Positions 19,895-29,009 of a stretch of DNA of 64,000 bases are shown piece after piece. How positions within the stretch are numbered: the first letter of the stretch is position 1; every line of letters begins with the position of its first letter. A program made the position numbers and the translations under genes. Origin of the DNA: Rhizobium sp. 007 (lineage in GTDB: Bacteria; Pseudomonadota; Alphaproteobacteria; Rhizobiales; Rhizobiaceae); the NCBI RefSeq assembly GCF_015353075.1, contig NZ_CP064187.1, positions 3,167,001 to 3,231,000 of the forward strand, in the 5' to 3' direction. Below the pieces are notes generated by a model. That model did not search any database. It was not told the DNA's origin and was given only the letters and a program-made list of their open reading frames with translations.

Positions 19895-20407
19895 ATGCAA
19901 AATACGATTCGCATCATCGGCATCGACCCGGGCCTTCGCCGCACCGGCTGGGGAATTATCGACACACTCGGCAATTCGCTGCGCTTCGTGGCCTCCGGAA
20001 CGGTGACCTCGGACGGCGAGATGGACCTCGCCTCTCGCCTCTGCCAGCTGCATGACGGGCTTGCCGAAATCGTGCATGGCTACAAGCCGGATGAGGCAGC
20101 AGTCGAGCAGACCTTCGTCAACAAGGATGCGGTTGCGACGCTGAAGCTCGGTCAGGCCCGCGGCATCGCGATGCTCGTGCCGGCACGCGCCGGGCTCCAG
20201 GTATCGGAGTATGCGCCCAACGCCGTCAAGAAAGCCGTCATCGGCGTCGGCCACGGCGAGAAGCAGCAAATCCACTTGATGCTGAAAATCCTGATGCCGA
20301 AAGTCGAATTCAAGGGCAACGACGCCGCTGACGCGCTCGCCATCGCAATCTGCCACGCCCATAACCGCGGCAGCAGCCGGATGCGCCAGGCAGCACTGGC
20401 CGGCTGA
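19895..20407 (+). CDS. ruvC: Holliday junction resolvase RuvC
   Basis: Dimeric endonuclease that cuts Holliday junctions during recombinational repair. The four acidic active-site residues are visible: Asp11 ([14 protein letters not shown]), Glu71 (VEQTFVNKD), Asp153 and Asp156 (GNDAADALA). Length 170 aa is normal. AAGGTGAG lies just before the ATG. A toxin-antitoxin pair separates it from ruvA, so the usual ruvC-ruvA coupling is broken here. Confidence 0.97.
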   Translation: MQNTIRIIGIDPGLRRTGWGIIDTLGNSLRFVASGTVTSDGEMDLASRLCQLHDGLAEIVHGYKPDEAAVEQTFVNKDAVATLKLGQARGIAMLVPARAGLQVSEYAPNAVKKAVIGVGHGEKQQIHLMLKILMPKVEFKGNDAADALAIAICHAHNRGSSRMRQAALAG

Positions 20408-20416
20408 CATGCGTTC

Positions 20417-20464
20417 TTGACTTGTTCCCTTTCTGCAGCTAGGTAATACAAAGGAGGTATTACC
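20417..20464 (+). promoter_or_regulatory. Promoter and palindromic operator of the AbrB/PIN pair
   Basis: A sigma70-like promoter is visible: TTGACT (20417-20422), a 17-bp spacer, TAGGTA (20440-20445). Overlapping it is a perfect inverted repeat, GGTAATAC (20442-20449) and GTATTACC (20457-20464), whose 7-bp spacer is AAAGGAG, the ribosome binding site. The right arm touches the ATG. This fits autoregulation by the AbrB-type antitoxin, and in RNA a hairpin presenting the ribosome binding site in its loop. Confidence 0.75.
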
Positions 20465-20728
20465 ATGCGTGTCACCGAAAAGGGCCAAGTGACGATCCCG
20501 AAGGAGATTCGCGACCGACTGGGGATCGGCCCTGGATCGGAAGTGGATTTCATCGCCTCCGGAGCGGGCGCCGTACTCGTCAAGATCGAGAAGAGCGGAG
20601 CTGATCCGATTCGCAATTTCGATGATTGGGCGCGCCGCGTCCAAGGAACGGTTGATCTCGGCGGAATGACGACGGATGAGTATATCGAATGGTTGAGGGG
20701 CCCACGTGACGATCTCGACCCTCGTTGA
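20465..20728 (+). CDS. AbrB/MazE-type antitoxin
   Basis: DNA-binding antitoxin of 87 aa. The swapped-hairpin AbrB fold is clear in residues 1-45: MRVTEKGQVTIPKEIRDRLG then GPGSEVDFI. The C-terminal half (FDDWARRVQGTVDLGGMTTDEYIEWLRG) is the part that would thread into the toxin. It overlaps the downstream PIN toxin gene by 23 bp. Inserted between ruvC and ruvA, with its own promoter and operator. Confidence 0.9.
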   Translation: MRVTEKGQVTIPKEIRDRLGIGPGSEVDFIASGAGAVLVKIEKSGADPIRNFDDWARRVQGTVDLGGMTTDEYIEWLRGPRDDLDPR

Positions 20729-21125
20729 CACCAATATCCTTATCGACATCCTGGGGCCTGATACCGCCGAACGGCAATGGTCGCTGAAGTCCCTGAAGCA
20801 ATGCGTGATTGACGGCGATCTGGTAACGAACGTCGTTATCTGGTCGGAACTCGCCGCCTCGCCTTTGTCCGAGGAGCAGTTGACGTCTGCTTTGTCCTGG
20901 CTCGATGTGAAGCGTGAAGCCGTACCTTTCGAGGCGGCCTTTCGTGCCGGCAAAGCACACCGCCTATATCGGCGAGCCGGCGGTCAGCGCGAAAGGATAC
21001 TTCCCGATTTTCTGGTCGGGGCTCATGCCGATTGGCGCCGGCATCGGCTGCTGACGCGTGACGCTGTCCGCTATCGTTCCTATTTCCCATCGCTCGATCT
21101 CATCACCCCCGAAACCCATCCCTGA
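20706..21125 (+). CDS. PIN-domain toxin (VapC family)
   Basis: Predicted Mg-dependent ribonuclease toxin of 139 aa paired with the AbrB-type antitoxin. Acidic residues of the PIN site are present: Asp8 (LVDTNILID), Glu48 (VIWSELA), Asp101 ([10 protein letters not shown]) and Asp119 (LLTRD). It starts with GTG inside the antitoxin gene, a 23-bp overlap that couples translation. With all active-site residues intact, the toxin is probably functional. It ends 11 bp before ruvA. Confidence 0.9.
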   Translation: MTISTLVDTNILIDILGPDTAERQWSLKSLKQCVIDGDLVTNVVIWSELAASPLSEEQLTSALSWLDVKREAVPFEAAFRAGKAHRLYRRAGGQRERILPDFLVGAHADWRRHRLLTRDAVRYRSYFPSLDLITPETHP

Positions 21126-21136
21126 CGGACCTCTTC

Positions 21137-21751
21137 ATGATCGGCAAGCTCAAAGGCACCATCGACGAAATCGGCGACGACCATGTGCTCGTCGACGTAC
21201 ACGGCGTCTGCTACGCCGCCTATTGCTCCGGCCGTACCCTATCGAGACTCGGCTCGCCGGGAGATGCCTGCGTGCTCTTCATCGAGACCTATGTGCGCGA
21301 AGACCAGCTGAAGCTCTTCGGCTTCATGACCGCGCTGGAGCGCGAGTGGTTCAACCTGCTGCAAAGCGTCCAGGGTGTCGGCGCGAAGGTCGCGCTCGCC
21401 GTTCTCTCCATCCTGACGCCAAGCGAACTGGCCAATGCGATCGCACTGCAGGACAAAACGGCCGTCTCCCGTGCACAGGGGGTCGGCCCGAAGGTTGCGG
21501 TCCGTATCGTCACCGAATTGAAGAACAAGGCACCCGCCTTTGCCGGCGAGGCGATCAATATCGGCCTCAAGCAGGAACTCGGTGAAGGTGTTGCTTCGGC
21601 CCCGGTCTCCGATGCCGTCTCGGCGCTGACGAACCTCGGCTATTCACGTGATCAGGCCGCCAACGCCGTCGCTGCGGCCATGAAGACGGCAGGCGAAGGT
21701 GCTGACAGTGCCAAGCTGATCAGGTTGGGTCTCAAGGAGCTCGCGCGTTAA
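21137..21751 (+). CDS. ruvA: Holliday junction branch-migration protein RuvA
   Basis: Tetrameric junction-binding subunit of the RuvAB motor, 204 aa. Domain I begins [21 protein letters not shown]; domain II has the two helix-hairpin-helix motifs ([16 protein letters not shown] and [17 protein letters not shown]); domain III ([20 protein letters not shown]) binds RuvB. It starts 11 bp after the toxin gene, so toxin and repair genes probably share a transcript. Confidence 0.97.
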   Translation: MIGKLKGTIDEIGDDHVLVDVHGVCYAAYCSGRTLSRLGSPGDACVLFIETYVREDQLKLFGFMTALEREWFNLLQSVQGVGAKVALAVLSILTPSELANAIALQDKTAVSRAQGVGPKVAVRIVTELKNKAPAFAGEAINIGLKQELGEGVASAPVSDAVSALTNLGYSRDQAANAVAAAMKTAGEGADSAKLIRLGLKELAR

Positions 21752-21827
21752 ATCCGCCGCGATTTGATGCAAAAGCGGACTGCGTCATGTATGGGTTGAA
21801 TCCCTATCAAACTGGAAGATTGCCAAG

Positions 21828-22868
21828 ATGAGTGAACCCGCGCGCCTGATATCGCCGGAAAAGCGGGGCGAAGACCTGGATGTGACGCTACGCCCGCAGT
21901 CGCTGGACGAGTTCACCGGCCAGGCGGAGGCGCGTGCGAACCTGAAGGTCTTCATCGAGGCCGCCAAGAACCGCGGCGAGGCGCTGGACCATGTCCTCTT
22001 CGTGGGGCCGCCAGGCCTCGGCAAGACGACGCTCGCGCAGATCATGGCCAAGGAGCTCGGCGTCAACTTCCGCTCCACCTCGGGTCCGGTCATCGCCAAG
22101 GCAGGTGACCTTGCCGCGCTGCTGACGAATCTCGAAGAGCGCGACGTCCTCTTCATCGATGAAATCCACCGCCTGAATCCGGCCGTCGAGGAAATCCTCT
22201 ATCCGGCGATGGAAGACTTCCAGCTGGACCTCATCATCGGCGAAGGCCCGGCCGCCCGCTCGGTGAAGATCGATCTCTCGAAATTCACCCTCGTCGCCGC
22301 GACCACGCGTCTAGGCCTCTTGACCACGCCGCTCCGCGACCGCTTCGGCATTCCGGTGCGGCTGAGTTTCTATACGGTGGAAGAACTGGAACTGATCGTG
22401 CGCCGCGGCGCCCGTCTCATGAACCTGCCGATCGTCGACGACGGCGCCCGCGAAATTGCGCGGCGCGCCCGCGGCACGCCGCGCATCGCCGGCCGCCTGC
22501 TTCGCCGCGTGCGCGATTTCGCCGAAGTCGCCAAGGCCGAAGCCGTTACCCGCGAGATAGCCGACGAAGCGCTCACCCGCCTGCTTGTCGACAGTGTCGG
22601 CCTCGACCAGCTCGATAAGCGCTATCTCAACATGATCGCCGTCAATTTCGGCGGCGGCCCCGTCGGCATCGAGACGATCGCCGCGGGCCTTTCCGAACCG
22701 CGCGACGCGATCGAGGACATCATCGAGCCCTACATGATCCAGCAGGGCTTCATCCAGCGCACGCCGCGTGGCCGCGTGCTGACGGCAACCGCCTGGAAGC
22801 ATCTCGGCCTGCAGCCACCGAAGGACCTGGAAGCCGCGCAGTTCCGGCTGTTTCAGGAAGAGGATTGA
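21828..22868 (+). CDS. ruvB: Holliday junction DNA helicase RuvB
   Basis: Hexameric AAA+ motor for branch migration, 346 aa. Walker [10 protein letters not shown] (about 60-68), Walker [10 protein letters not shown], sensor block [17 protein letters not shown] and the C-terminal winged-helix domain ([17 protein letters not shown]) are all intact. A 76-bp gap separates it from ruvA. The following phosphoesterase starts within a few bases of the stop codon. Confidence 0.98.
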   Translation: MSEPARLISPEKRGEDLDVTLRPQSLDEFTGQAEARANLKVFIEAAKNRGEALDHVLFVGPPGLGKTTLAQIMAKELGVNFRSTSGPVIAKAGDLAALLTNLEERDVLFIDEIHRLNPAVEEILYPAMEDFQLDLIIGEGPAARSVKIDLSKFTLVAATTRLGLLTTPLRDRFGIPVRLSFYTVEELELIVRRGARLMNLPIVDDGAREIARRARGTPRIAGRLLRRVRDFAEVAKAEAVTREIADEALTRLLVDSVGLDQLDKRYLNMIAVNFGGGPVGIETIAAGLSEPRDAIEDIIEPYMIQQGFIQRTPRGRVLTATAWKHLGLQPPKDLEAAQFRLFQEED

Positions 22869-22871
22869 GTG

Positions 22872-23771
22872 ATGACGCGACGCGGATTTCTGAAGATTCT
22901 CGGCGGCAGTGTCGCGGGCGTCGTGGCGCTTGGTGGTTATGCCTTCGCCTATGAGCCTCTCGCGCGGCTGAACATCACCCGTTATGCACTGACGCCGCCA
23001 GGGTGGACGCCGGGCTTGAAACTCAGGGTCGTCGCGCTTGCCGATTTGCATGCCTGCGAACCGTGGATGTCCGCCAGCCGTATTGCCGCGATCTGCGCTA
23101 CGGCGAACGCACTCAGCGGAGACGTGACGGTCATGCTCGGCGACTATGCCTCCGGCATGAACATGGTGACCCGTTACATGCATTCGAGCGAGTGGTCGGA
23201 GGCACTCGCCACCTTGCGCGCTCCGCTCGGCGTTCACGCGATCATGGGCAATCACGACTGGTGGGAAGACAAGGACGCTCAGGAGAACGACGGCAGGGAA
23301 CCGTTCGGACATCGCGCCTTGGCCGATGTCGGAATTCCGGTTTACAGCAACCGTGCCGTCCGGCTCGAAAAAGATGGCTATGGCTTCTGGCTGGCGGGCC
23401 TGGAAGACCAATTGGCGCTTTTGCCCGGCAAGAGGTGGGGCCGCACGCACATGCTCGGCCTGGACGATCTGGACGGCACGCTGGCACAGGTTTCCGACGA
23501 TGCGCCTATCATCCTGCTTGCCCATGAGCCAGATCTTTTTCCGCGGGTGCCGCAGCGTGTATCGCTGACGCTTTCGGGTCATACACACGGCGGGCAGATC
23601 CGTCTTTTTGGCCACTCGCCGGTCGTTCCCTCCCGTTTCGGCAATCGTTACGCTTATGGCCACGTTGTCGAGGAGGGACGAAATATTATTATCTCCGGCG
23701 GCCTTGGATGTTCGATTGCGCCAATCCGCTTCGGCGTCCCGCCGGAGATTGTCGTGGTCGATCTTGGATAG
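22872..23771 (+). CDS. Metallophosphoesterase with Tat-like signal
   Basis: Calcineurin-like phosphoesterase of about 299 aa. The N-terminus TRRGFLKILGGSVAG is Tat-like, suggesting export or membrane anchoring. Metal ligands are in VVALADLHA, MLGDYASG, IMGNHDWWED and LSGHTHGGQIRLFG. The group resembles YkuE/YaeI phosphoesterases, which act in the envelope. It starts 3 bp after the ruvB stop (ATG at 22872; a GTG at 22869 is equally in frame), so it is part of the ruv transcript. Confidence 0.88.
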   Translation: MTRRGFLKILGGSVAGVVALGGYAFAYEPLARLNITRYALTPPGWTPGLKLRVVALADLHACEPWMSASRIAAICATANALSGDVTVMLGDYASGMNMVTRYMHSSEWSEALATLRAPLGVHAIMGNHDWWEDKDAQENDGREPFGHRALADVGIPVYSNRAVRLEKDGYGFWLAGLEDQLALLPGKRWGRTHMLGLDDLDGTLAQVSDDAPIILLAHEPDLFPRVPQRVSLTLSGHTHGGQIRLFGHSPVVPSRFGNRYAYGHVVEEGRNIIISGGLGCSIAPIRFGVPPEIVVVDLG

Positions 23772-23789
23772 ACAGGGAATGTCCGAGCA

Positions 23790-24145
23790 ACCCCTCATCC
23801 GAGACGCTGAAGCGCGAGATGATCGAGGAACTCGGCGTCGAGGTGAAAATTCAGCGTCTTCTCTGGAACGTCGAGAACTTCTTTGTCTGCGGTAAACGCG
23901 CCTGGCACGAGCTGGGCATTTGTGACCTGATGGAAATCCCGCCCGAGTTCCCGTTCAAGTCCGGCGAGATCATCCACCGGATCGAGGATGGCGGCAATTA
24001 TCTCGAGTTCAAATGGGTGCCTGCGACACGCCGCCCTGTCCGCGCTGGATATTCCGCCTATTTCATCTCTGAAGAAATCGAGACCTTGCCAGCCTCGCTG
24101 CGCCATCTTGCCTGGCGCGATGGGAACCTAGCTGGCAACGATTAG
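23790..24145 (+). pseudogene. 5'-truncated Nudix hydrolase remnant
   Basis: The second half of a Nudix domain is clear: the box tail REMIEELGV matches REUxEExGU and is followed by a normal C-terminal part (VENFFVCGKRAWHELGICDL, FKWVPATRRPVRAGY). The expected first 45 or so residues, including the Gly and first Glu of the Nudix box, are missing; upstream sequence in this frame is only the shadow of the phosphoesterase gene. An ATG at 23819 could start a 108-aa fragment, but it would lack a metal-binding Glu. No insertion sequence marks the breakpoint. Confidence 0.8.
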
Positions 24146-24218
24146 GCCGACCGCAAACATTGACGCCACGTAGATCGGCGCCTTAGCTACGCCCCATTCG
24201 CAATGAGGAGGATGCGCC

Positions 24219-24782
24219 ATGCCGAGTTTCGATCCGTGCCGGGTGTTCCGCAAGCTTTCCTATAACAACGCGCTTGCGAACCATCGCCTACTGTCTGCCT
24301 GCGCATCCCTGCATCCGGGGGAGTTCGAGGCGAAGCGCGTGAGCTTCTTTCCCTCGATCAAGTCGACGCTCAACCACATCATCACCGTTGACTGGTTCTA
24401 TGTCGACGCGCTCGAGGGCGGCACGCTTGGTGCGAAAGCCTGGGAGGTCGAAGAGCCCTTCGATACGGTCGCCTCGCTTACTGTCGAGCAGCGCAAGGTC
24501 GATCAGCGCCTCGTGGCGTTTTGCGAAGCCCTGAGCCCCGAAGGGCTTGCAGCGGTGATCGATCTCCAGCGTGCTGGCCGCCTCCAGAAAGAGCGGGCGG
24601 ACGACGTGCTAAGCCACCTCTTCCAGCATCAGACGCATCATCGCGGCCAGGTGCATGCGATGCTCGCTGGAACCTGCGTAAAGCCGCCGCAGCTCGACGA
24701 GTTTATCGTCGATGACGACGCGAAGTTCCGCAGTGTTGAGATTGCCGCCCTCGGCTGGAGCGAAGAGACGCTGATGCGTTAA
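24219..24782 (+). CDS. DinB-family protein
   Basis: Four-helix-bundle protein of 187 aa in the DinB/YfiT metal-binding superfamily. The three expected His ligands are present: STLNHIITVDWFY in helix 2 and HQTHHRGQVHAML in the C-terminal half. AGGAGG lies before the ATG. The family includes thiol-dependent transferases, but the substrate here is unknown. Despite the name no LexA-type box is visible. Converges on acvB with a 4-bp overlap at the stop codons. Confidence 0.88.
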   Translation: MPSFDPCRVFRKLSYNNALANHRLLSACASLHPGEFEAKRVSFFPSIKSTLNHIITVDWFYVDALEGGTLGAKAWEVEEPFDTVASLTVEQRKVDQRLVAFCEALSPEGLAAVIDLQRAGRLQKERADDVLSHLFQHQTHHRGQVHAMLAGTCVKPPQLDEFIVDDDAKFRSVEIAALGWSEETLMR

Positions 24783-26158
24783 TCGGCAAGCTGCGCCTTT
24801 AGCCGGTCGACGATCGTCTTCGTCAGCAGATCGTAGTTCTCGTCGAAATGGTGATCGCCTGGCAGCTCGACGACGTCGGCGGCGCTATTCTTCAATGCGG
24901 GGCAGGCAACCTCGTCGTCGTCGTCCTTGCCGTAGATGCATTGCACAAGCTTGGGGTCGATGGCTCTCAGATCATCGACCGGGTCGCCGGCAGCACCCTC
25001 CGTCTTCTGGCCGAGCCAGCCCATGACGGAAATCACATAGTCCACCTCGTGGGAAAGCGAGAGCAGCGACACCTGGGCGATCGCCGCTTTGTCCGCGGCT
25101 TTGAGCCTGTTGTAGGTGGCGGGCACGATATCGGCACCGAAAGAGTACCCGATCAGAAGAACGTGCTTCACCTTCCATTGCTTGCGATAGAATTCGATAA
25201 TCTTCGCCAGGTCGTCGGCCGTCTCCTGGGGCTGGCGCTCTGACCAGAAATAGTGAAGTGAGTCGACACCGATGACGGGAATGCCCTCTTTCTGCAGCGC
25301 CGCACCGACTTCCTTGTCGATATCGCGCCAGCCGCCGTCGCCGGAATAGACGATGGCCATGGTGTTCATGGACGGCTTGGCCTCGAGCACGGCAAGCGGC
25401 AATCCGAGCGGATTGTCCGCGCTTCCAGAAGCGGCGATCAGGTCGTCCAGAGTGTCAGAAAGCGCCGTTTCGGCATCATCCCCGACATCGCGGATCTCAA
25501 TTTCCGGATGATCCTTCTTCAGCGCCTCGGCATGCGCACGCCCATCTTTCGTTGCAGCGGACGTGAAGGCAGCAGTGATGGCGTTCGGAAGGCTGCCATC
25601 GGCGAGGCCGTAGACCATCCGGTCACCCACCGTCTTTTTCGATGCCGGTGTGCAGAGCTGTTGGGTCAGCGGAATGCCGGCAACCGGATCCACGACCAGC
25701 GTTTGGCCGATCGTCGCATCCGGCGTCTGCGCAGCAATCGCCAGCGCCAATGCGCCGCCCTCGCTGATACCGGCGATGATCGGCAGATGATAGGCGCTGT
25801 TGCCGGCAGCCCGCTGCACCTGCTGGCTGAGCGACTCGATGTCGGAAACCAGATAGATGCAGCCGTCATTCTCGCTGACGTCATATTTGCGCAGGGCATC
25901 CATATAGGTCGGGAAGTCGACACCGATTACGACGGCTCCCTCCTGCACCAATCTGTCGGCCTCCGCCTTTTCCTTGTCGCTCCAGCCAGCGCCATCCGAA
26001 ATCAGCATCACCGCGCCTTTGACATCGCCGTCCGGCAAAAAGATGTGCGGTGAAGGAATAAGCCCGGTTTCAAAGCGTTGCGTGGTTTCCTCGGCAGCGA
26101 CGGCCGGGGCCGTCAGCGCGAAAGCGCACACGGCCGAGAGGAGATATCTTCTGATCAT
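24779..26158 (-). CDS. acvB: AcvB/AtvA lysyl-phosphatidylglycerol hydrolase
   Basis: Periplasmic protein of 459 aa, homologous to AcvB/VirJ of Agrobacterium and AtvA of Rhizobium tropici, which hydrolyse lysyl-phosphatidylglycerol. A signal peptide ends near TAPAVAAEE (about residue 22). Two alpha/beta-hydrolase-like halves each carry a GxSxG motif: GISEGG (Ser132) and GYSFGAD (Ser339); the second half is the VirJ-like domain. It overlaps the lpiA stop by four bases, so synthesis and breakdown of the lipid are translationally coupled. The double-domain length identifies AcvB rather than the shorter plasmid VirJ. Confidence 0.93.
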   Translation of the reverse strand: MIRRYLLSAVCAFALTAPAVAAEETTQRFETGLIPSPHIFLPDGDVKGAVMLISDGAGWSDKEKAEADRLVQEGAVVIGVDFPTYMDALRKYDVSENDGCIYLVSDIESLSQQVQRAAGNSAYHLPIIAGISEGGALALAIAAQTPDATIGQTLVVDPVAGIPLTQQLCTPASKKTVGDRMVYGLADGSLPNAITAAFTSAATKDGRAHAEALKKDHPEIEIRDVGDDAETALSDTLDDLIAASGSADNPLGLPLAVLEAKPSMNTMAIVYSGDGGWRDIDKEVGAALQKEGIPVIGVDSLHYFWSERQPQETADDLAKIIEFYRKQWKVKHVLLIGYSFGADIVPATYNRLKAADKAAIAQVSLLSLSHEVDYVISVMGWLGQKTEGAAGDPVDDLRAIDPKLVQCIYGKDDDDEVACPALKNSAADVVELPGDHHFDENYDLLTKTIVDRLKAQLAD

Positions 26159-28821
26159 TTCCTGACAACTCCCTTCAATCCGCCGCCGATGAGAAGTGTA
26201 GCGTCCATCAACGCGATCATCGGATTGCCCCCTCCTGAAACCGCAAGATAGCGCGGCTGCCAGTGCGGATGAAACTTTGATTTGAATGCCCGAAGGCCTT
26301 TGAAATTGTAAAAGCGCTCGCCGTGTTCGAAGACGGTGCTGCCGATCCGGTCCCAGACAGGTGCCGTCTCGCGCTTGGACATGCCGGAAAGCGGCGCCAT
26401 GCCAAGGTTGAAGTGCGTATAGCCTTCGCCTCGCAGATATTCCATGATCCGCACGAAGAGGAAGTCCATCGATCCCTTGGGCGCCTCCGGCGAAAAGCGC
26501 ATGAGGTCAATCGTAGCTTCCGACTTCGTTTCGGTGACGAGGATATTGGCAAAGGCAACGATTCTACCGTCCTTCTTCAAAACGCCGACAGGCTGGACGC
26601 TGACGTAATCCGCCTCGAAGGCGCCGAGCGAGAAGCCTTTCTCCTTGGCGTTGTGATGTTCGAGCCAGGCGTTGGAAACCGCAGAGAGCTCGTCGATGAC
26701 ACCGGTTACCTCTTCGGGCGGGATGACTTCGAATTCCAGCCCGTCGCGCTGCGCGCGCGCCGCCGTCTGCCGCAGGTTTGCCCATTTGCCGCCCTTCATT
26801 TCGAAATCCGTCAGATCGGCAACGGCCAGTTCGCCGAGCTTGAACGCACGCAGGCCCGCATCGGCGCAGTGGGAGAGAAGTGCTGGAGAAATCTGATAGA
26901 ACACGGCCCGGCAACCGGCAGCGCGCGCCGCCTCGACGAAGCGCCACACGAGTTCCGGCCTCGCGTGCTTTGCCCCGATGGGATCAAAGAGTGCGATCCA
27001 GGATCGCCCCTGCCGGCCATACATGATGAAGGCATCGCCCTCCTCGGAAAACATGATGCTCTTGTCGCCCATGCGCACGAGATTGGCATCGGCATCATTC
27101 TGCGTCCTGACTATCTCGACCGCGCGCCGGAGCGCCTCCTCCGTCGCAGGCTCCGGCTTGAACGCGGCGGGGCGCAGCAGGCTGAAGATCGCGATTGCCG
27201 ACGAAATGATCGTGAGGCCGAGAACGGCACGCAGCCCGCGCGGCGCCTCGCCGGCGAATTCGAACTGCCACCAGAGCTCGTTGCTGTATTCCACATCGCG
27301 GTAGACGAAGAGCAGGATGACGACCGCGCCCACGCAGATCACTGCAATCGCCGTCATCCATGATGCCGTCAGCGTTTGGTTAAGCAGTGAGGCATGACGG
27401 GTGAAGAGCCGGCGGCTGACAAAGAGGCTGGAGATAAGGAAGGCAAGGAACACCGCTTCGACAAGCGCTACGGCCTTGAGCAGCGAAAGCGCTAGCGCAG
27501 CAACAGCAGCGATAACCGCCACCAACCAGGCGCCATCGAGCCGCTGGCCAAGACCGCGCGCGGCAACGAGTAGCGCCAGACCCATCAGGCTGGAGAGGAA
27601 ATGCGCTCCTTCAACGATCGGCAGCGGCAGATAGCTGGCGAGGAATTCCAGGTTCTGGTCCGGCGTTGGCGTGACGCTCGAAAAGATCAGCATAACGCCG
27701 AGCAGCAGCGTCAGCGCCGAAAGCAACTGCGGCGTCAGCCGTGCGCCGATGCGCCGTATGCTGGAAGCCGCCGGATGATCGACGAAGCGCCGAAATTCGG
27801 TTGCCGACACTGCGAGCACGGCGATCAGAAGCGGCAGCACATGATAGATCAGCCGGTAAAGGACCAGCGAGCCGAGAACCGCGTCGATATTCACCGCGCT
27901 GCCGAGCGAAGCGATGATGACCGTCTCGAAAACACCGAGACCCGCCGGAACATGGCTCAGCACCCCGAGCCCGACAGCAATCGCATAGACGGCAAGGAAC
28001 ACCGGCCAAGCGATCGCCGTTTGCGGCAGCAGAACATAAAGAACCGTGGCTGAAGCCGCGATGTCGAAGGCGGTCACCAGGAACTGGCGCGACCATGTGC
28101 GCGAATCCGGCAGGCGGATTGCGATCGGACCGATGTGCATCGCCCGACCGTCGCGTCCAAGCACGAGAAGCGCGCCAAGAGCCGCGATGATCACGCCCGC
28201 GGCCAGCCGGAGCAGCAATGCGCTCGTTCCCACCAGAGGTGCGATTTCATTCGCGATGATCATCAGTGCGATCGATGCGACCCCTGCCAGGCCAAGCCCG
28301 AAGGACAGCGTGACGAACGCAATGACGCGGCCGATATCTTCCGGCGTCAGGCCGAGACGCGAATAGGCGCGATAGCGGATCGCCCCGCCGCTCAACGCGC
28401 CGAAGCCCGCCGTGTTGCCGACCGCATAAGCGCTGAAAGCCGTCAGGGCTACATGCGGAAATGGCAGCCTCTTGCCGATGTAGTCGATGGCATTGAGATC
28501 GTAAACGATGAGCGCCAGGAAGCTCAATCCGGTAAAGAGAAGCGCAAGCAGGATGGCGCTGGGGCGCGTATTGGAGAGCGCTGCGACGACGTCCTCGTAG
28601 CGCACCTCATCGGTTAGCTGGACGACGGCATATCCGACGATGCAGAAAACAAGAAGCGTGGCGAGCGCCACCAGGTGGGGCCGATAGCGCCGCAGGAACC
28701 CGCGCGCAACCCGGCTCTCCGCGACTTCGATCTCTTCCAAGCTGCCGTCACTCGCCATCTCTACCTGCCGCTTTGCCGTCTGGCGGATCATTCCGGTAGA
28801 CGAAGCATACGCGGCATTCAA
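26155..28821 (-). CDS. lpiA: Lysyl-phosphatidylglycerol synthase/flippase LpiA (MprF family)
   Basis: Bifunctional inner-membrane enzyme of 888 aa. The N-terminal two thirds hold about 13-14 TM segments of the flippase domain (LVALATLLVFCIVGYAVVQL, GNTAGFGALSGGAIRYRAYS). The C-terminal domain from about 560 is the aminoacyl-tRNA-dependent lysyl transferase of DUF2156/GNAT fold (MGDKSIMFSEEGDAFIMYG, EKGFSLGAFEADYVSVQPV). It transfers Lys from Lys-tRNA to phosphatidylglycerol, lowering surface charge under acid or peptide stress. Met11 and Met22 are alternative starts. Operon with acvB, as in R. tropici. Confidence 0.94.
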   Translation of the reverse strand: MNAAYASSTGMIRQTAKRQVEMASDGSLEEIEVAESRVARGFLRRYRPHLVALATLLVFCIVGYAVVQLTDEVRYEDVVAALSNTRPSAILLALLFTGLSFLALIVYDLNAIDYIGKRLPFPHVALTAFSAYAVGNTAGFGALSGGAIRYRAYSRLGLTPEDIGRVIAFVTLSFGLGLAGVASIALMIIANEIAPLVGTSALLLRLAAGVIIAALGALLVLGRDGRAMHIGPIAIRLPDSRTWSRQFLVTAFDIAASATVLYVLLPQTAIAWPVFLAVYAIAVGLGVLSHVPAGLGVFETVIIASLGSAVNIDAVLGSLVLYRLIYHVLPLLIAVLAVSATEFRRFVDHPAASSIRRIGARLTPQLLSALTLLLGVMLIFSSVTPTPDQNLEFLASYLPLPIVEGAHFLSSLMGLALLVAARGLGQRLDGAWLVAVIAAVAALALSLLKAVALVEAVFLAFLISSLFVSRRLFTRHASLLNQTLTASWMTAIAVICVGAVVILLFVYRDVEYSNELWWQFEFAGEAPRGLRAVLGLTIISSAIAIFSLLRPAAFKPEPATEEALRRAVEIVRTQNDADANLVRMGDKSIMFSEEGDAFIMYGRQGRSWIALFDPIGAKHARPELVWRFVEAARAAGCRAVFYQISPALLSHCADAGLRAFKLGELAVADLTDFEMKGGKWANLRQTAARAQRDGLEFEVIPPEEVTGVIDELSAVSNAWLEHHNAKEKGFSLGAFEADYVSVQPVGVLKKDGRIVAFANILVTETKSEATIDLMRFSPEAPKGSMDFLFVRIMEYLRGEGYTHFNLGMAPLSGMSKRETAPVWDRIGSTVFEHGERFYNFKGLRAFKSKFHPHWQPRYLAVSGGGNPMIALMDATLLIGGGLKGVVRK

Positions 28822-29009
28822 GCTCTGCGAGCTTATACCGGACGATACCCCACCGCCGTCATTTGCGTCTCACTCGGCTTGAATTGGGGCAGAATTAGCG
28901 CCGTCAAACGCAATGGAACATTGCATTTTCGTAAGGTTTGACAATCCAAGAACAAGATCAGCCAAGGCCTGCGTTCGTGCGGCACTGTCCGACACAAGCC
29001 TCGGAATTT

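Noticed and set aside
22311..23798. 495-codon minus-strand frame over ruvB and the phosphoesterase
   Set aside because: Shadow of two conserved plus-strand genes, with no family similarity or ribosome binding site.
24219..24782. SOS-regulated damage gene because of the DinB name
   Set aside because: The protein is of the DinB/YfiT metal-binding fold, unrelated to DNA polymerase IV. No alphaproteobacterial LexA box (GTTC-N7-GTTC) is visible upstream.
24779..26158. Ti-plasmid VirJ
   Set aside because: The protein has both halves (459 aa) and sits with lpiA on what looks like chromosomal DNA, which is the AcvB/AtvA arrangement.
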